DNA of 64,000 nucleotides, from contig NZ_CP107558.1 in assembly GCF_026427715.1 (NCBI RefSeq), positions 3,069,001 through 3,133,000 of the forward strand, read 5' to 3'. Under the pieces are notes generated by a model. The model saw only the letters and a list, made by a program, of their open reading frames with translations. It was not told the origin of the DNA and did not search any database. Position numbers and translations under genes: made by a program. This DNA comes from Methylocystis sp. MJC1. Its GTDB lineage: Bacteria; Pseudomonadota; Alphaproteobacteria; Rhizobiales; Beijerinckiaceae. Of the stretch, positions 55,385 through 64,000 are shown one piece after another (position 1 is the stretch's first letter; each line of letters begins with the position of its first letter).

Positions 55385-56176
55385 ATGAAGCCACTGGCGC
55401 AGGCGAAGATGACTGAATTCGCGGGCGTTCGCTTCGTTCTGACGGACATGGACGAAACGCTGACCTACCGAGGCCGCCTCTCCGCCGACACATATGCCGC
55501 GCTGGAGCGGTTGCGCGGCGCCGGCGTGACGGTCATCCCGGTAACTGGCGCTCCCGCGGGCTGGTGCGATCAGATGGCGCGCATGTGGCCGGTCGACGGC
55601 GTCATCGGCGAGAACGGCGGTTTCTTCTTCCAGCGCGATCCCAGCGGGCACGAGATCAGGCGGATTTTTTGGCATCCGGACGCGACGCGCGCGGAGGTCG
55701 CCGCCCGCTTGCAGGCGATTGCCGTCGCCGTGCAAGGCGCGCTCCCGCAGGCGCGGCTCGCGCAGGACCAGCCATTCCGCCTGACGAGCGTCGCCTTTGC
55801 GCGGCCGGACGACCCCGCTCTTTGCGACAAAATTCTTTCCGCACTGAGGGACGCCGGCGCAGATGCGACGGTCAACAACCTCTGGGTTCTTGGCTGGATC
55901 GGCGGTTACGACAAGCTCGCAATGGCGCGTCGCATCCTCGCCGAAACGTTCCGTCTCGACATCGACGACGATCGCGACGCGGTGCTCTATTCCGGCGACT
56001 CAACGAATGACGCGCCCATGTTCGCCTTTTTCCGTCACACGGTCGGCGTCAGCACTGTCCGCGATTATTTGTCGGAAATCCCGACGCCGCCAGCCTGGAT
56101 CACGCAAGGCCCGGGCGGCGCTGGCTTCGTTGAAATCGCCGACGCGGTGCTTCGGGCCAAAAACGCGCTCGAGTGA
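55385..56176 (+). CDS. HAD-IIB family phosphatase
   Basis: 263 residues. HAD motif I DMDETLTYRG, with motif II VIPVTGAPAGW, a cap domain of the C2B type in the middle (about 85-190), and motif IV YSGDSTNDAPMF. This is the Cof/sucrose-phosphatase/MPGP-like subgroup; the sugar-phosphate substrate cannot be told. Two start codons fit (ATG 55385 and ATG 55409); the first is used. It is followed after about 105 bp by rpiA. Confidence 0.82.
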   Translation: MKPLAQAKMTEFAGVRFVLTDMDETLTYRGRLSADTYAALERLRGAGVTVIPVTGAPAGWCDQMARMWPVDGVIGENGGFFFQRDPSGHEIRRIFWHPDATRAEVAARLQAIAVAVQGALPQARLAQDQPFRLTSVAFARPDDPALCDKILSALRDAGADATVNNLWVLGWIGGYDKLAMARRILAETFRLDIDDDRDAVLYSGDSTNDAPMFAFFRHTVGVSTVRDYLSEIPTPPAWITQGPGGAGFVEIADAVLRAKNALE

Positions 56177-56281
56177 ATGCGGCGGGCCCGAGCGCGCCAT
56201 TGCTGCAGCGACGATTGATTTTAGGCGCGTAAGCTCCTATTCGCGGGTTTTGCCGCCTCTCCTGCGGCGCGGGATCACACC

Positions 56282-57004
56282 ATGTCGCCCTTTTCCGCTG
56301 ACGCCATGAAGCGCGCCGCCGCTGAAGCGGCGCTTCAATCGGTCACCCACGGCATGCGCCTTGGGCTCGGCACCGGCTCCACCGCCGCGCATTTCGTCGA
56401 CCTGCTCGGCGCCCGCGTGCGCGAGGGTCTGGAGGTGGTCGGCGTGCCGACCTCCGAGCGCACGCGCCTCCAGGCCGAGGGGCTCGGCATCACGCTCTCG
56501 ACGCTCGATGAAACGCCGGAGCTCGATCTCACGATCGACGGCGCCGACGAGTTCGACGCAGCGCTGCGGCTGATCAAAGGCGGCGGCGGCGCTTTGCTGC
56601 GCGAGAAGATCGTCGCGGCGGCCTCCAAGCGCATGTTCGTCGTCGCCGACGCGACGAAGGAAGTCGAGACGCTCGGCGCCTTTCCCCTGCCCGTCGAGAT
56701 CGACCGCTTCGGCGCGCTCTCGACAAGGCTGCATATCGAGCGCGTCGCGCGAGGCCTTGGGTTAGAGGGCCCGATCACGATGCGCATGAGCGCGCCGGAG
56801 ACGCCCTATCTCACCGACGGCGGGCACTATATCTACGACTGCGCCTTCGGCGCCATCGATGCGCCGGAGACGCTCGCCGAGCGGCTGCAGGCCATTCCCG
56901 GCGTCGTCGACCACGGCCTTTTCATCGGCCTCGCCACGGCGATCTTCGTCGCCGGCAAGGATGGCGTGCGCATCGTCGGCGACGTGACAGGCGGCGCGCT
57001 ATGA
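56282..57004 (+). CDS. rpiA: Ribose-5-phosphate isomerase A
   Basis: 240 residues; interconverts ribose-5-phosphate and ribulose-5-phosphate in the pentose phosphate pathway (and Calvin or RuMP-type cycles). The family motifs are [39 protein letters not shown] and the catalytic Glu in that last block. It overlaps gor by 4 bp (ATGA), so the pair links NADPH supply to glutathione recycling. Confidence 0.95.
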   Translation: MSPFSADAMKRAAAEAALQSVTHGMRLGLGTGSTAAHFVDLLGARVREGLEVVGVPTSERTRLQAEGLGITLSTLDETPELDLTIDGADEFDAALRLIKGGGGALLREKIVAAASKRMFVVADATKEVETLGAFPLPVEIDRFGALSTRLHIERVARGLGLEGPITMRMSAPETPYLTDGGHYIYDCAFGAIDAPETLAERLQAIPGVVDHGLFIGLATAIFVAGKDGVRIVGDVTGGAL

Positions 57005-58386
57005 GCGGCTTCGATTACGATCTCATCGTCATCGGCGCGGGCTCCGGCGGCGTGCGGGCCGCACGCGTCGCGGCGAGCCATGGCGCCAAGGTCGCCATCG
57101 CCGAGGAGTTTCGCGTCGGCGGCACCTGCGTCATCCGCGGCTGCGTGCCGAAGAAGCTCTATGTGCTCGCGAGCCGCTTCAAGGACGACTTCGAGGACGC
57201 CAAGGGCTTCGGCTGGCATGTTGGCGAGACCTCTTTCGACTGGCCGACGCTCGTCGGCGCGAAAGAGAAGGAGATCACCCGCCTCTCCGGCCTTTACGAG
57301 CAGACGCTCGGCAATGCGAAAGTAGAGTTGATCCGCGCCCGCGCGACCATCGCGGGCCCCAACGCCGTGCATTTCTCCGACGGACGCACGGCAAGCGCGC
57401 GCTACATCCTCGTCGCGACGGGCGGCGCGCCTGTGCTCGCGCCGCATATTCCGGGCCTCGAATGGGGTCTTTCATCGAATGAAGTTTTCGACCTGCCGAC
57501 CTTCCCGCAGCGGCTGCTGATTGTCGGAGGCGGCTATATCGCCGTGGAATTCGCCAGCGTCTTCGCGCGGCTCGGCGCGCAGGTCTATCTCGCCTATCGC
57601 GCCGATCTGCCCCTGCGCGGATTCGACGAAGACTTGCGCAAGCGCGTCGCCGAAGCGCTGACCTCGGCCGGCGTCGCGCATCACGCCGGCGCGCTGCCGA
57701 TCCGCATCGACAAAAGCGCCAAGGGCTACGCGGTTTCCATGAGCGACGGCGAGACGCGCGAGGTCGACGCCGTGCTGGTCGCCACCGGCCGCCGGCCGCT
57801 CACGCAAAATCTCGGGCTCGAGCGCGCAGGCGTGGCGACGCGCGAGAATGGCGCGATCATCGTCGACGCGCAGTCGCGCACCAATGTGCCGTCGATCTAT
57901 GCGGTGGGCGATGTGACGGACCGCATCAATCTCACTCCGGTGGCGATCCGCGAGGGCCATGCTTTCGCGGACACGGTCTTCGGCGATCTGCCGACAACGG
58001 TGAACTACGACAATGTGGCGAGCGCCGTCTTCACCACGCCGGAGGTGGGCACTGTGGGGCTGACCGAGACGGCCGCCCAAGAGAAATACGCCGCGCTGGA
58101 TATTTACGAGACGAGCTTCCGCCCCATTCGCGCGACGCTCTCCGGCCGGGCCGAGCGCATCTATATGAAACTCATCGTCGAGGCCGAAGGCCAGCGCGTC
58201 GTCGGCGCACATATTTTCGGCCCCGAGGCGGGAGAGATGGCGCAGCTCCTCGCCATTCCGCTCAACATGGGCGCGACCAAGCGCGACTTCGACGCGACCA
58301 TGGCCGTCCATCCGACGGCAGCCGAAGAGCTGGTGACGATGCGGGCGCCAGCGCGGAAAATCGGCGAGAAGGGTAGCGGAAGCTAA
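57001..58386 (+). CDS. gor: Glutathione-disulfide reductase
   Basis: 461 residues. The FAD motif [19 protein letters not shown] is at 10-28, the redox disulfide pair C43 and C48 in [13 protein letters not shown], the NAD(P)H motif [11 protein letters not shown] near 175, and the C-terminal catalytic HPTAAEE. It reduces oxidised glutathione with NADPH. It is translationally coupled to rpiA and followed by a terminator hairpin. Confidence 0.94.
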   Translation: MSGFDYDLIVIGAGSGGVRAARVAASHGAKVAIAEEFRVGGTCVIRGCVPKKLYVLASRFKDDFEDAKGFGWHVGETSFDWPTLVGAKEKEITRLSGLYEQTLGNAKVELIRARATIAGPNAVHFSDGRTASARYILVATGGAPVLAPHIPGLEWGLSSNEVFDLPTFPQRLLIVGGGYIAVEFASVFARLGAQVYLAYRADLPLRGFDEDLRKRVAEALTSAGVAHHAGALPIRIDKSAKGYAVSMSDGETREVDAVLVATGRRPLTQNLGLERAGVATRENGAIIVDAQSRTNVPSIYAVGDVTDRINLTPVAIREGHAFADTVFGDLPTTVNYDNVASAVFTTPEVGTVGLTETAAQEKYAALDIYETSFRPIRATLSGRAERIYMKLIVEAEGQRVVGAHIFGPEAGEMAQLLAIPLNMGATKRDFDATMAVHPTAAEELVTMRAPARKIGEKGSGS

Positions 58387-58399
58387 TCCGCGGCCCGCC

Positions 58400-58423
58400 C
58401 CTCTCCCCGCGTGCGGGGAGAGG
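58400..58423 (+). terminator. Terminator-like hairpin after gor
   Basis: A perfect 10-bp stem, CCTCTCCCCG and CGGGGAGAGG, with loop CGTG lies 14 bp after the gor stop. No T-run follows. It resembles the GGGAGAGG-type repeat arms seen elsewhere in the window. Confidence 0.55.
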
Positions 58424-58573
58424 AGTAAAACGCGGCCTTCATCGAGAATTCGCAACCGGTGGTTCCGGGGTCGCGCCGTCTCGAATTTTCCTCTATAAGC
58501 GCCTTTCACGCCGAAGCCGTGGCCTCAGCGGGCCATAGACTCGCCGCGGCTGATTTTCGTGGAGTTTAAAAAA

Positions 58574-59953
58574 GTGGAACGCTGGACGCCGAGCAGTTGG
58601 AGGAATTTGCCGATCGAGCAGACGCCGGTCTATCGCGACCAGGCGGCGCTCGCGGATGTCGAAAGGCAGCTCGCCGGCTTTCCCCCGCTCGTTTTTGCCG
58701 GCGAGGCCCGCAATCTGAAGCGCCAGCTTGCCGATGTGGCGGCCGGCAAAGCTTTCCTGCTTCAGGGCGGCGACTGCGCCGAGAGCTTCAACGAGCATTC
58801 GGCCGACAACATCCGCGACTTCTTCCGCGTTTTCCTGCAGATGGCGGTGGTGCTGACCTATGCGGCGGGCTCGCCCGTGGTCAAAGTCGGCCGCATCGCC
58901 GGGCAGTTCGCCAAGCCGCGCTCCTCGCCCCTCGAAAAGAAGGGCGATCAGGAGCTGCCGAGCTATCGCGGCGACATCATCAACGACCTAGACTTCACGC
59001 AAGCGGGGCGCGAACCCGATCCGCAGCGCCAGCTGCTGGCCTATCGCCAGTCCGCCGCGACGCTCAATCTGATCCGCGCCTTCGCGGCCGGCGGCTTCGC
59101 CAATCTCGAAAATGTGCATCGCTGGATGCTCGGCTTCGTGAAGAACAGCCCGCAATCCGCGCGCTATCAAAAGCTCGCCGACCAGATCACCGAAACGCTC
59201 GGCTTCATGCGCGCGATCGGCCTCGATCCGGAGCATCATCCCGAGCTGCGCGGGACGGATTTCTACACCTCCCACGAGGCGCTTCTGCTCTGCTATGAGC
59301 AGGCGTTGACCCGCGTCGATTCCACGACGGGCGATTTTTATGCGACCTCCGGCCATATGCTGTGGATCGGCGATCGCACGCGCCAGGAGCATGGAGCGCA
59401 TGTCGAGTTCATGCGCGGCATCAAGAACCCGATCGGCCTGAAATGCGGTCCCAGCCTGACGCCGGACGGACTGTTGCGCCTCATCGACGCGCTTAATCCC
59501 GACAATGAGGCCGGACGGCTGACGCTCATCTGCCGCTTCGGCGCGGACAAGATCGGCGACGCCATGCCCGCGCTCGTGCGCGCCGTCTCCCGCGAGGGCC
59601 GCAATGTCGTGTGGTCCTGCGATCCGATGCACGGCAACACGATCAGCGCCGCCGGCTATAAAACGAGGCCGTTCGACCGGATCATGTCGGAAATCCGCGG
59701 CTTCTTCGAGGTCCATCAGGCTGAAGGCAGCTATGCCGGCGGCATCCATCTAGAAATGACCGGCAAGGACGTCACCGAATGCACCGGCGGCGCCCGGGCC
59801 ATTTCGGAGAATGACCTGCGCGACCGCTACCACACCTATTGCGACCCGCGCCTCAATGCGGAACAGGCCATCGAGGTGGCCTTCCTTGTGGCCGAGCTGC
59901 TCAAGGCGGAGCGGATTTCCCGCGGCGTCCCGGAGCAACACGCGGCCGAGTAA
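58574..59953 (+). CDS. 3-deoxy-7-phosphoheptulonate synthase, class II
   Basis: 459 residues; first step of the shikimate pathway, joining phosphoenolpyruvate and erythrose-4-phosphate. This is the plant-like class II (AroA-II) type: [15 protein letters not shown] opening, [23 protein letters not shown], the metal Cys in [14 protein letters not shown] and TECTGGA. GTG 58574 has GGAG nine bases upstream and fits the family N-terminus; GTG 58559 is the alternative. Confidence 0.94.
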   Translation: MERWTPSSWRNLPIEQTPVYRDQAALADVERQLAGFPPLVFAGEARNLKRQLADVAAGKAFLLQGGDCAESFNEHSADNIRDFFRVFLQMAVVLTYAAGSPVVKVGRIAGQFAKPRSSPLEKKGDQELPSYRGDIINDLDFTQAGREPDPQRQLLAYRQSAATLNLIRAFAAGGFANLENVHRWMLGFVKNSPQSARYQKLADQITETLGFMRAIGLDPEHHPELRGTDFYTSHEALLLCYEQALTRVDSTTGDFYATSGHMLWIGDRTRQEHGAHVEFMRGIKNPIGLKCGPSLTPDGLLRLIDALNPDNEAGRLTLICRFGADKIGDAMPALVRAVSREGRNVVWSCDPMHGNTISAAGYKTRPFDRIMSEIRGFFEVHQAEGSYAGGIHLEMTGKDVTECTGGARAISENDLRDRYHTYCDPRLNAEQAIEVAFLVAELLKAERISRGVPEQHAAE

Positions 59954-59964
59954 AAGCACGCGGG

Positions 59965-59984
59965 CGCCGCCCCTAAGGGCGGCG
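59965..59984 (+). terminator. Hairpin after the DAHP synthase gene
   Basis: Stem CGCCGCCC and GGGCGGCG with loop CTAA, 11 bp after the stop codon. No T-run. Confidence 0.5.
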
Positions 59985-60074
59985 TCAAGCCGCCACGCTA
60001 TATCTCTCCCCACCCGTCGCCACTCCGCTAAGATGCCAGTGGCGACGATGGGGAAAGGGATGGGGCTGGCGGAC

Positions 60075-60524
60075 ATGAGCGTTCGGGATAACGACGACCC
60101 TTTCGATCTGCAGCGCTTCATCGAGGCGCAAAAGGGCTCTTACGCGCAGGCGCTCTCCGAGCTGCGCGCCGGGCGCAAAACCAGTCATTGGATTTGGTAC
60201 GTCTTTCCCCAGCTGGCGGGCCTCGGCTTCAGCCAGGCGAGTCGCTTCTATGGGCTGTCAGGGCTCGACGAAGCCCGCGCCTATCTCGCCGATCCAATCC
60301 TTGGCCCGCGGCTGCGCGAGTGTGTGGAAGTCATGCTGGCAAGCGGCGATCGAAACGCGGAGGACGTGCTGGGCTCCACCGACGCAATGAAGTTCCGCTC
60401 GTCGATGACGCTCTTCGCACGCGCCGCGTCGGAGGAAGCGCTTTTCACGCAGGCATTGGCGCGGTTCTTCGACAGCGAAGATGATCCGAAGACGATCGAA
60501 CTGCTAAAAGAAGAAGGGCGCTGA
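60075..60524 (+). CDS. DUF1810 family protein
   Basis: 149 residues. The family blocks are clear: FDLQRFIEAQKGSYAQALSE, HWIWYVFPQLAGLG, RFYGLSGLDEARAYL, and DAMKFRSSMTLF. Function unknown. Starts at ATG 60048, 60060 or 60075 are possible; the last fits the family best. Its stop codon lies inside the loop of a strong terminator. Confidence 0.85.
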   Translation: MSVRDNDDPFDLQRFIEAQKGSYAQALSELRAGRKTSHWIWYVFPQLAGLGFSQASRFYGLSGLDEARAYLADPILGPRLRECVEVMLASGDRNAEDVLGSTDAMKFRSSMTLFARAASEEALFTQALARFFDSEDDPKTIELLKEEGR

Positions 60525-60539
60525 ATGCGCCCTTCTTTT
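60511..60539 (+). terminator. Rho-independent terminator overlapping a stop codon
   Basis: Stem AAGAAGGGCGC and GCGCCCTTCTT with loop TGAAT, followed by TT. The loop holds the TGA stop of the DUF1810 gene. The inverse A-run also lets it serve the convergent glycosyltransferase gene. Confidence 0.85.
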
Positions 60540-60560
60540 ATCCTGCCTGTAAGAGCGGCG

Positions 60561-61703
60561 TCAGCCCACCGTATCCTCAACCTCGCGCACGGTCATGGCG
60601 TTGCCATGCCAGACGAAATCATCGAAGAGAAGCGCATCGACGAACATCACCGGCAGGAGCAGATCGCGCATGATCAGCGCGAAAGGCGTGCGCCAGTCGA
60701 ACGGGAAGCGACAAACGCGCGCCAACCACAATTCGCCGCCATGCAGCGAGCCGACGATCGCCGCGGCGGTCAGAGCCGCGGCGGCGGCGTCGCCGCCGAA
60801 CTCCAGCGCAGCATAGGCGCCGAACACCACCGCCGCGAAGCTGCCGTTCATGAACTCCGGCGCGTAATGGGCGGGGAACGTCACGCGGCGCAGGCGCGCC
60901 CAACGGACATGGCGGGAATAGACCTCATGCGCCGTGCGCTGGCCGAGCGGCTGCTCGAAAGGCATGTCGACGAGGCGCACCCGCATGTTCTGCGCGCGGA
61001 TGACCTTGGTCGAGGCGGCGTCCTCGGCGATCTCGGCGCCGAGCGCGCGAATGCCGCCGGCGCGGTCGAGCACCTCGCGCCGCCACATCATATTCTTGCC
61101 CTGGGCGAAGCCCGCGCCGATCGCCTCCGCGCCATATTGCCAGCGCGCCTGGAAGGTGTTCAGGATCGCGCATTCGACCGCGCCCCAGAAGCCGACCGGG
61201 CGCGAGCCGATCGGCATGGAGACGGTCATCGCCGTGTCCGGCCGGAAGGCCGCGAGCATGGTCTGCACATAATCACGCGGCGGCAAAGCGTTGGAATCCG
61301 CGAGGATCACGTAATCGTAGCGCGCGGCTTCCCAGCCCTTGACGCAATTGTTGAGCTTGGGATTGGCGCTGACGTAATCATCGCCGATGAGCAGCTTCGC
61401 CTCGCGTTCGGGATGCGCCTTGATCAGCCGCTCGACGAGCGGAATGATCGTATCGCTCGGAGACTGCACGCAGAAGATGATTTCATAATGGGGATAGTCG
61501 AGCTCGAAGGTGGCGCCGAGCGTCTCTTCCGAGAAGGTCTCGACGCCGCGCACGGGGCGCACGATGCTGACCCAGGGCGCATCGGCCGGAGCCGGCATAT
61601 TCCGCTCGCGGGCGCGGCATTTGCGGCCCATGAGCCACATGCTGGCGAAGTTGAGGACGAGGATGAAGGCGCACCATCCGGCGCAGATATAGGCGAGGAT
61701 CAT
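60561..61703 (-). CDS. GT21-like glycosyltransferase (ceramide glucosyltransferase/HpnI type)
   Basis: 380 residues. One N-terminal membrane helix, then the GT21 catalytic core: SIVRPVRGVETF (D/D1 site), EIIFCVQSPSD, ILADSNALPPRDY (D2), FAQGKNMMWRREVL and the R-x-x-R-W-like RHVRWARLRR motif. Hydrophobic helices lie near the C-terminus. This family covers ceramide glucosyltransferases and the hopanoid-linked HpnI. No hopanoid gene is next to it here, so the lipid acceptor stays open. Confidence 0.82.
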   Translation of the reverse strand: MILAYICAGWCAFILVLNFASMWLMGRKCRARERNMPAPADAPWVSIVRPVRGVETFSEETLGATFELDYPHYEIIFCVQSPSDTIIPLVERLIKAHPEREAKLLIGDDYVSANPKLNNCVKGWEAARYDYVILADSNALPPRDYVQTMLAAFRPDTAMTVSMPIGSRPVGFWGAVECAILNTFQARWQYGAEAIGAGFAQGKNMMWRREVLDRAGGIRALGAEIAEDAASTKVIRAQNMRVRLVDMPFEQPLGQRTAHEVYSRHVRWARLRRVTFPAHYAPEFMNGSFAAVVFGAYAALEFGGDAAAAALTAAAIVGSLHGGELWLARVCRFPFDWRTPFALIMRDLLLPVMFVDALLFDDFVWHGNAMTVREVEDTVG

Positions 61704-61912
61704 CGAGATTTTCGGCTCACGCGTCGACTTGGGCGGATTGGCGGCGCAGGCGAAGGCTGGCTTCGGTCTGACGGTTGGCGCGGCGTGCGAGGCCGGGACG
61801 CGGCCAGCTCAATATTCCGACTGACAAATACGCCGGCTCTTGGCAAAAGGGTTGCGGCGCGAGAATCTTTTCCCGGCTCCCGCTTTGCGAAAACTCCTGA
61901 CGAAGCTTCCTC

Positions 61913-63256
61913 ATGACCTCTCCGATCGTCCGTTTCGCGCCGTCCCCGACAGGCCGCATCCATATCGGCAATGCGCGGGTCGCGTTGTTCAATTTTTTAT
62001 TCGTCACAATGCAACATGGACGATTCATACTGCGGTTCGATGACACTGATTTCGCCCGATCTACCGAGGAATTCGCGCGGGCGATCGAAATCGATCTAGC
62101 TTGGCTCGGCGTCGTTCCGGACGCGGTTTTCAGGCAGTCCGAGCGCGTTCCGCTCTACGAGGCCGCAGCCGCAAAATTGCGCGACGAGGGCCGCCTCTAT
62201 CCCTCTTACGAGACGCAGGAGGAGCTGGAAAAGCGCCGCAAGATCCAGCAGGCGCGCGGTCTGCCGCCGATTTACGACCGCGCCGCGCTGCGCCTCTCCG
62301 ACGCCGAGCGCGCAAAGCTCGAGACAGAGGGCCGCCGTCCACACTGGCGCTTCAAGCTCGCGCCGGGCGTCGCCGAATGGAACGACCTCATTCGCGGGCC
62401 GGCGCATGTCGATTGCGCGGCGCTGTCCGATCCGGTGCTGATCCGCGAGGATGGGAGCTTCCTCTACACCCTGCCCTCGGTCGCCGACGACATCGACATG
62501 AAGATCACCCATGTCATCCGGGGCGAGGACCATGTGACCAACACGGCTGTGCAGCTCCAGCTCTTTGCGGCGCTCGCCCCCGAGGCGCCGCCGCCCGCTT
62601 TCGCCCATCACAATCTGCTGATCGGCGCGAGCGGCGAGGGTCTTTCCAAGCGCACGGGCTCGCTCTCCATCGCCTCTCTCCGCGAGGAGGGTTATGAGGC
62701 CATGGCGGTCGCCGCGCTCGCGACCCTCACCGGCTCCTCCGACAATGTGCAGGCCGTGCGCTCGCTCGCCGAGCTGGGGCAGCATTTCGATCTCGCCCAT
62801 GTCTCGCGCAATCCCGCGCGCTTCGACCCCGACGATCTCGCGACGCTGACGCATCGCACGCTCGCGCTTTTCGAGTTCGAAGATGTGCGCGAACGTCTCG
62901 CCGCGCTCGACGTGGTCGGCCATAAGGCGGAGCCGCTGTGGCGCGCGGCGCGCGGCAATCTCTCGACCTTCGATGATGTTCTGAAATGGTGGCGGGTAGT
63001 CGAGGGCGAGATCGAGCCGGTCCGCGAGGACGCGGACTTCCTCGCGCAGGCCGCCGCGCTTCTGCCGCAGGAGCCCTGGGACGAGACGACTTGGTCCGCC
63101 TGGGTCGGCGACGTGAAGACGGCGACGGGCCGCAAGGGAAAGGCGCTGTTCCACCCGCTGCGCCTCGCGCTCACCGGCGAAGAAAGCGGGCCCGAGCTCG
63201 CTGCGCTATTGCCGCTGATCGGGCGTGCGACGGCGTTCGCGCGCCTTGCCGGGTGA
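61913..63256 (+). CDS. gltX: Glutamate--tRNA ligase (short second type)
   Basis: 447 residues. HIGH-type motif HIGN follows FAPSPTGRI; the KMSKS-type motif is LSKRTG. Many Alphaproteobacteria carry two GltX proteins, and this shorter, less usual type may charge tRNA-Glu or tRNA-Gln by the indirect route; which one cannot be told here. ATG 61913 has no strong ribosome site. It is followed by a palindromic repeat and the convergent nnrU. Confidence 0.93.
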   Translation: MTSPIVRFAPSPTGRIHIGNARVALFNFLFVTMQHGRFILRFDDTDFARSTEEFARAIEIDLAWLGVVPDAVFRQSERVPLYEAAAAKLRDEGRLYPSYETQEELEKRRKIQQARGLPPIYDRAALRLSDAERAKLETEGRRPHWRFKLAPGVAEWNDLIRGPAHVDCAALSDPVLIREDGSFLYTLPSVADDIDMKITHVIRGEDHVTNTAVQLQLFAALAPEAPPPAFAHHNLLIGASGEGLSKRTGSLSIASLREEGYEAMAVAALATLTGSSDNVQAVRSLAELGQHFDLAHVSRNPARFDPDDLATLTHRTLALFEFEDVRERLAALDVVGHKAEPLWRAARGNLSTFDDVLKWWRVVEGEIEPVREDADFLAQAAALLPQEPWDETTWSAWVGDVKTATGRKGKALFHPLRLALTGEESGPELAALLPLIGRATAFARLAG

Positions 63257-63291
63257 GAGGGTCCATACGTATTTTTGGTCAACTGGTTCGT

Positions 63292-63396
63292 TGTCATTCC
63301 GGACGCTCGCAACGCGAGCGATCGGACTCCAGAGCAGAATAGCGTTCTTGTGCCTTTTAGATTCCCGGCCGGGCTGTCGGCCCGCCGGGAATGACA
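63292..63396. repeat. Family B palindromic repeat, copy 2
   Basis: It begins TGTCATTCCGGACGCTCGCA and ends CGCCGGGAATGACA. An inner CCGGCCGGGCTGTCGGCCCG arm lies near the right end. This is the uninterrupted form of the element split by a family A copy at 12446-12636. It lies between convergent gltX and nnrU. Confidence 0.8.
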
Positions 63397-63436
63397 GATA
63401 CCAATGCGATCTATCCAAGCGGGAATTTTATGCAGT

Positions 63437-64000
63437 TCACCGCAGCACGGAAACTCCGAACAAATAGGGATGCAGCAGGAGGAGCAGCACGTAAAGCGCC
63501 GTTCCGGCGCCGAGCGCGATGGCGTCGCCCTTCGTGAAGGCGTCGAGGCGTGGCGCGCCGAGGTCGCCGCGCCGCTTGACCGCGATGCGGTCATAAACGC
63601 CAAAGCCCAGGAACGAGCCGAAGAGCAGCATGCCGCCGAGGTCGCCGTTGACCAGAAGATGCGCCGTCGCCCAGCTCTTCAGCGCGACGAGCGTCGGATG
63701 ACGCAGCCAGCCCCTGATGCGCGAGGGCGGCGCGCGGCGGCTGGCGAGCGCCACAAAGGCGATCCACACCAGCGGCATGGCGAGATGGCGCGTCCAGGAC
63801 GGCGGGTCCCAGATCTGGATGAGTCCTTCGGCGCGATAGCGCGAAAAGCCCCAGACGATCAGCACGAGACCGAGAAGCGCGACAAGCGAATAGGCGCCCT
63901 TATAGGCCTGCAGGCCATATTGCGCGACGAGCTTGCCGCGCGCGCCGCGCATGGTCGAAAAGACATGAACGCCAATGAAAAGCGCTATGCCGAGAATAAG
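63437..64000 (-). CDS. NnrU family membrane protein (5' end outside the window)
   Basis: 188 residues visible. The frame enters from the window edge with LILGIALFIGVHVFS, typical of the NnrU start, so only a few residues are missing. Further helices (YSLVALLGLVLIVWGFS; LAMPLVWIAFVALAS; LGAGTALYVLLLLLHPYLFG) and the loop RHPTLVALKSWATAHLLVNGD are family features. NnrU is linked to nitrite/nitric oxide reduction in denitrifiers and is related to isoprenoid-modifying membrane enzymes; its exact role is unproved. Confidence 0.88.
   Translation of the reverse strand, partial: LILGIALFIGVHVFSTMRGARGKLVAQYGLQAYKGAYSLVALLGLVLIVWGFSRYRAEGLIQIWDPPSWTRHLAMPLVWIAFVALASRRAPPSRIRGWLRHPTLVALKSWATAHLLVNGDLGGMLLFGSFLGFGVYDRIAVKRRGDLGAPRLDAFTKGDAIALGAGTALYVLLLLLHPYLFGVSVLR

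Overview
High-GC alphaproteobacterial chromosome. The gene families (class II DAHP synthase, a short second GltX, FixJ, NnrU, Mn-catalase, PrkA-YeaH-SpoVR) and the dispersed palindromic repeats (CGTCATTGCGAGCG...CGCAATGACG) suggest Hyphomicrobiales, perhaps a Methylocystis/Beijerinckiaceae-type organism; the genus is inference.

Layout. 1-6.3 kb: housekeeping valS and polA separated by palindromic repeats. 6.5-12.4 kb: a glycine-zipper lipoprotein and the stress-associated prkA-yeaH-spoVR-MEKHLA operon. 12.6-17.9 kb: a large PAS/GAF hybrid histidine kinase, a decayed fixL-like kinase and an intact fixJ-type regulator. 18-24.9 kb: an FAD-Rieske oxidoreductase with a small membrane protein, Mn-catalase, glf with a glycosyltransferase, and phhA. 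25-30.6 kb: a ParA-type operon with a clear terminator, a DUF6894-like gene, and two surface-glycan membrane proteins. 30.8-39.8 kb: a hybrid kinase with an ethylene-receptor-like sensor, a FecI/FecR/TonB-receptor cluster with a DUF2946-like protein, and a third hybrid kinase. 40-41.7 kb: a lipoprotein gene cut in two by a degenerate IS5-family element.

41,977-54,051 is a 12-kb genomic island inserted in the anticodon loop of a tRNA-Val(CAC) gene. The two tRNA halves lie 12 kb apart and rejoin into a perfect 75-nt cloverleaf. Inside the island, 58 bp from its right end, is a second, intact tRNA-Val(CAC) that presumably replaces the broken one. Cargo: an HTH protein, a Tat-exported SmbP-like protein, an LRR-protein kinase, a tyrosine recombinase, a group II intron, a 1069-residue protein in which two six-repeat Asp-box-like propellers seem to be inserted in a PQQ-like propeller, a mini-cupin, and a frameshifted AIPR-type (abortive infection) gene.

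54.1-64 kb returns to core metabolism: gph, a HAD phosphatase, rpiA-gor, class II DAHP synthase, DUF1810, a GT21 glycosyltransferase, gltX and a partial nnrU.

The tRNA-split island and the nested-propeller gene are the two strongest candidates for undescribed biology; the ethylene-receptor-like kinase is third.
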